Origin: CAZDEK01 sp964504625
GTDB lineage: Bacteria; Patescibacteriota; Saccharimonadia; CAILAD01; GCA-016700035
DNA length: 6,686 bases
NCBI GenBank assembly: GCA_964504625.1
Contig: CAZDEK010000049.1
Location: 1 to 6,686 of the forward strand
Reading direction: 5' to 3'
This document shows, one piece after another, positions 4,726 through 6,686 of this stretch; the stretch's first letter is position 1, and each line of letters starts with the position of its first letter. Made by a program: the position numbers and the translations under genes. The notes beneath the pieces were generated by a model. The model was not told the DNA's origin and searched no databases. It worked only from the letters and a program-made list of their open reading frames with translations.

Positions 4726-5283
4726 ATGCAAGATATCCTTAAGAACACCGAATCCGCCATGCAGAAGGGCTTGGATTTCTTCCAAGCCGAAATGGATGGC
4801 GTACAGGCTGGGCGGGCGCAAACGAGCTTGATCGAAGGCGTGAAAGTCGATGCCTACGGGCAGGAGATGACTATGAAGCAGGTTGGTACTATCTCGGCAC
4901 CTGATCCGCGGACGCTAGCTGTGCAGGTCTGGGACGCTTCTCTAGTGACGGCAGTCGAGAAGGCGATTCGTGAGAATCAGTCACTTGGCCTCTCCCCCGC
5001 TACCGATGGCAATATTGTTCGAATGCAGATTCCGCCGATGACCGAAGAACGCCGTCAATCTCTCGTGAAGGGGTTGTCCGAAAAGCTCGAAGCCGCCAAT
5101 GTCACTCTGCGTAATGCCCGTCACGATGGGCTGAAAAAAGCCAAGAATGCAAAAGAAGATGGTAGCATGCCTGAAGATGAATACTTCAAGACCGAGAAAG
5201 CGCTCGATGATCTGACGCGCGAGTACCAGGGCAAAGCTGAAAAGATCTTTGACGCGAAGAAGCAAGAAGTTCTCACAGTTTAG
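4726..5283 (+). CDS. frr: Ribosome recycling factor
   Basis: RRF, together with EF-G, splits the post-termination 70S ribosome. The 185-residue product matches the family length and has the two-domain layout: an antiparallel helical bundle interrupted by a small beta domain (about 31-105). Landmarks: AGRAQTSLIEGVKVDAYG (28-45), VQVWD (66-70), AIRENQSLGLSPATDG (80-95), IPPMTEERR (102-110) and TLRNARHD (127-134). Arg129 and Arg132, the key ribosome-contact arginines of the family, are kept, while position 133 is His instead of the usual Arg. The ATG has no Shine-Dalgarno upstream; TATAAT lies 7 nt before it, so the mRNA is probably leaderless. It ends in TAG with no clear terminator after it. 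Confidence 0.97.
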   Translation: MQDILKNTESAMQKGLDFFQAEMDGVQAGRAQTSLIEGVKVDAYGQEMTMKQVGTISAPDPRTLAVQVWDASLVTAVEKAIRENQSLGLSPATDGNIVRMQIPPMTEERRQSLVKGLSEKLEAANVTLRNARHDGLKKAKNAKEDGSMPEDEYFKTEKALDDLTREYQGKAEKIFDAKKQEVLTV

Positions 5284-5321
5284 CTCAACAAGTGTCGCTT
5301 TTCTCATAACACCATAAGCGG

Positions 5322-5327
5322 TATAAT
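5322..5327 (+). promoter_or_regulatory. TATAAT box upstream of the beta-helix protein, predicted leaderless
   Basis: A perfect TATAAT lies 8 nt before the ATG at 5336, with a weak T-rich -35 (TTTTCT, 5299-5304, 17 bp away). No Shine-Dalgarno is present between the box and the ATG. The layout repeats that of frr and rpmE and predicts a transcript starting at the start codon or one to two bases before it. Confidence 0.7.
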
Positions 5328-5335
5328 GGCCGCAT

Positions 5336-6686
5336 ATGTTTTATTGGTCGCAACAGCCAACACACAGACTCACTAATACTCTCGCGAAAGTAAGTTACGC
5401 AATAGCTGCTATACTGAGTGCCTTGATTCTGATGGCCTCGCATGCACACGCTGCTCCAGCGACGTTTACTGTTACAACTAACAATGACTCGGGTGCTGGC
5501 TCGCTCCGCCAGGCCATCAATGATGCGAATACGAATGGTAATCCATCCGACATGGATGTGATTGATTTCAATATACCTGGCAGCGGTGTCCACACGATAA
5601 GTTTGTCTTCCGATCTGCCTGGCATTAGTGAAAAAGTTACGATCGATGGTTATTCTCAGCCGGGAGCGTCAGTAAATACGGCAGTCGCGCCTTTACCCAT
5701 CAATAGCATCATCAAAATTGAACTTGTGGTGCCCACAAACCAGGGGAGTGGTATCTATATCGATGCAGATGGATCGATCGTTAAGGGCCTGTCGCTAAGA
5801 GGTGCACAATATGGCACTATCTGGGTGAATGCTAATGACGTAAAGGTGCAAGGCAATTACTTTCAGACAGACGCAACGGGTCAAACGCAGCCTTTATCCC
5901 AGGATGGATATGCACTAGCGTGTGATACAGACCAGACTAATCTTGAAGTAGGCGGTGTCAATCCCGAAGATCGCAACATCCTAGTATCGAGTAACTCGGG
6001 CGGCAGCTCACCTTTTTCCGCTACCTGTGCCAATACTCTGATATATGGAAACTACTTCGGGATCGCCCGCGATGGTGTGACACCACTAGGCACGGCGCTC
6101 ACTCAACTCGCTTTAGGTAGTCCAGCAAATCCAGCTCCTATCAATGCCACAGTAGGAGGGCCAGCTCCTGGTATGGCTAATGTAATTTCAAATGCACAAG
6201 CTACGAATATTGTGATTTTCCAAGGTGGCAATACGGTCCAAGGCAATATCATCGGACCAGATTATACCGGTACTGTCCATGAAGAGTATGGTAATGGTGG
6301 TGGCATCTATATGCTGTATGGTGTTTCTGAAAATCTCTTCGGGGGGTCAAATCCTGGCGAAGGGAATTTAATCGCTGGAGTAGGAGGATTTGGTATAGCG
6401 GTCGTCGAAAATTCTCTTGGCGCCTACAATCTTACAATCACTGCTACGAAAAATAGCATTATTGGCAATACAATCAGAGACACCAGGGTCTTCACATATC
6501 TCGATCTTGGGCTTGTGAATATAGGAATTGACCTCTTAACAGTCGTTGATAATAGTAATCCGCCCGATGGTATCCCTGAACAGTTGATTAATTCTGGCCC
6601 GAACACAAATGATGTTGGTGATGTTGATTCGGGTCCGAATGGTCTTATCAATACTCCTGTCATCAAATCTGCTCAACAGGTTGGGA
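5336..6686 (+). CDS. Secreted right-handed beta-helix repeat protein, N-terminal 450 residues, runs off the right edge
   Basis: The frame is open from the ATG to the window end. Residues 1-39 form a signal peptide: a polar start, a hydrophobic run (about 19-33) and an AHA cleavage site before APATF. Then comes FTVTTNNDSGAGSLRQAI (44-61), the opening typical of extracellular Asn/Gly-rich beta-helix proteins, and FNIPGSGVHTISL/VTIDGYSQPGA. Irregular coil repeats follow, with GN-[YI]-[FI] turns at 173-176 (GNYF), 238-242 (GNYFG), 303-307 (GNIIG), 333-348 (NLFGG...GEGNLIAG) and 375-380 (IIGNTI). The DVGDVDSGPNGLINTPVI block (426-443) is the motif that often closes such a helix before further domains. 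Two cysteines (196, 231) could pair. It is likely a surface or released protein, for adhesion or glycan binding; no polysaccharide-lyase catalytic set is evident. The C-terminal anchor is not visible. Confidence 0.87.
   Translation, partial: MFYWSQQPTHRLTNTLAKVSYAIAAILSALILMASHAHAAPATFTVTTNNDSGAGSLRQAINDANTNGNPSDMDVIDFNIPGSGVHTISLSSDLPGISEKVTIDGYSQPGASVNTAVAPLPINSIIKIELVVPTNQGSGIYIDADGSIVKGLSLRGAQYGTIWVNANDVKVQGNYFQTDATGQTQPLSQDGYALACDTDQTNLEVGGVNPEDRNILVSSNSGGSSPFSATCANTLIYGNYFGIARDGVTPLGTALTQLALGSPANPAPINATVGGPAPGMANVISNAQATNIVIFQGGNTVQGNIIGPDYTGTVHEEYGNGGGIYMLYGVSENLFGGSNPGEGNLIAGVGGFGIAVVENSLGAYNLTITATKNSIIGNTIRDTRVFTYLDLGLVNIGIDLLTVVDNSNPPDGIPEQLINSGPNTNDVGDVDSGPNGLINTPVIKSAQQVG

Noticed and set aside
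5284..5335. CGCTT/AAGCG inverted repeat (5296-5320) as a terminator of frr.
   Set aside because: Only five pairs with a 15-nt loop and no U-tract; it overlaps the spacer of the next promoter.
405..6686. UGA recoding to glycine as in Gracilibacteria/Absconditabacteria.
   Set aside because: No in-frame TGA occurs in any of the recognised reading frames, which would be unlikely under that code.
1..6686. CRISPR arrays, tRNA or rRNA genes, insertion sequences or att sites.
   Set aside because: No direct-repeat array, no tRNA cloverleaf and no transposase or terminal repeats were found by reading both strands.

Overview
The window looks like chromosomal housekeeping DNA from a Candidate Phyla Radiation bacterium, most likely Saccharibacteria (TM7) or a close relative. 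This is an inference from gene order and protein style, not a database match. The pointers are single-gene translation units with Actinobacteria-like promoters, several apparently leaderless transcripts, an L31 with a long Lys/Ala tail, an Rpf-type transglycosylase, and an rpsB-tsf-frr cluster without pyrH. No in-frame TGA occurs in about 2,100 codons, so the standard bacterial code fits, and the UGA-glycine code of Gracilibacteria/Absconditabacteria is unlikely.

Left part, minus strand (1-1629). Reading in the direction of transcription, an Rpf-like secreted muralytic enzyme (1443-883) is driven by a near-consensus promoter (TTGACA, 17 bp, TATTAT) and preceded by an unusually long, structured leader of about 174 nt. 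It ends in a strong terminator (821-861). A second near-consensus promoter follows and drives rpmE (ribosomal protein L31, 776-405), whose start codon is so close to the -10 box that the mRNA is probably leaderless. A terminator-like hairpin separates rpmE from prfA (release factor 1), which starts at 336 and runs off the left edge. The prfA fragment has no stop codon inside the window.

Middle part, plus strand (1679-3712). A small basic, single-pass membrane protein of unknown function (1708-2169) diverges from the Rpf gene. It is followed, with no visible terminator, by the rpsB promoter and a leader that folds into a three-branch structure. Then come rpsB (S2) and tsf (EF-Ts), closely coupled (tsf starts with TTG, its Shine-Dalgarno lies inside rpsB) and ended by a terminator.

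Right part, plus strand (3713-6686). An unrecognised 291-residue soluble protein (3785-4660) with its own terminator occupies the place where pyrH usually lies. After it come frr (ribosome recycling factor) and the first 450 codons of a secreted right-handed beta-helix protein that continues past the right edge. Both have TATAAT boxes 7-8 nt before their ATG and look leaderless.

Together the window holds the translation genes for initiation/structure (S2, L31), elongation (EF-Ts), termination (RF1) and recycling (RRF). They are interleaved with three envelope or secreted proteins that could matter for an epibiotic life. The most unusual signals are the leaderless promoters, the structured leaders of rpsB and the Rpf gene, and the unknown gene in the pyrH slot.
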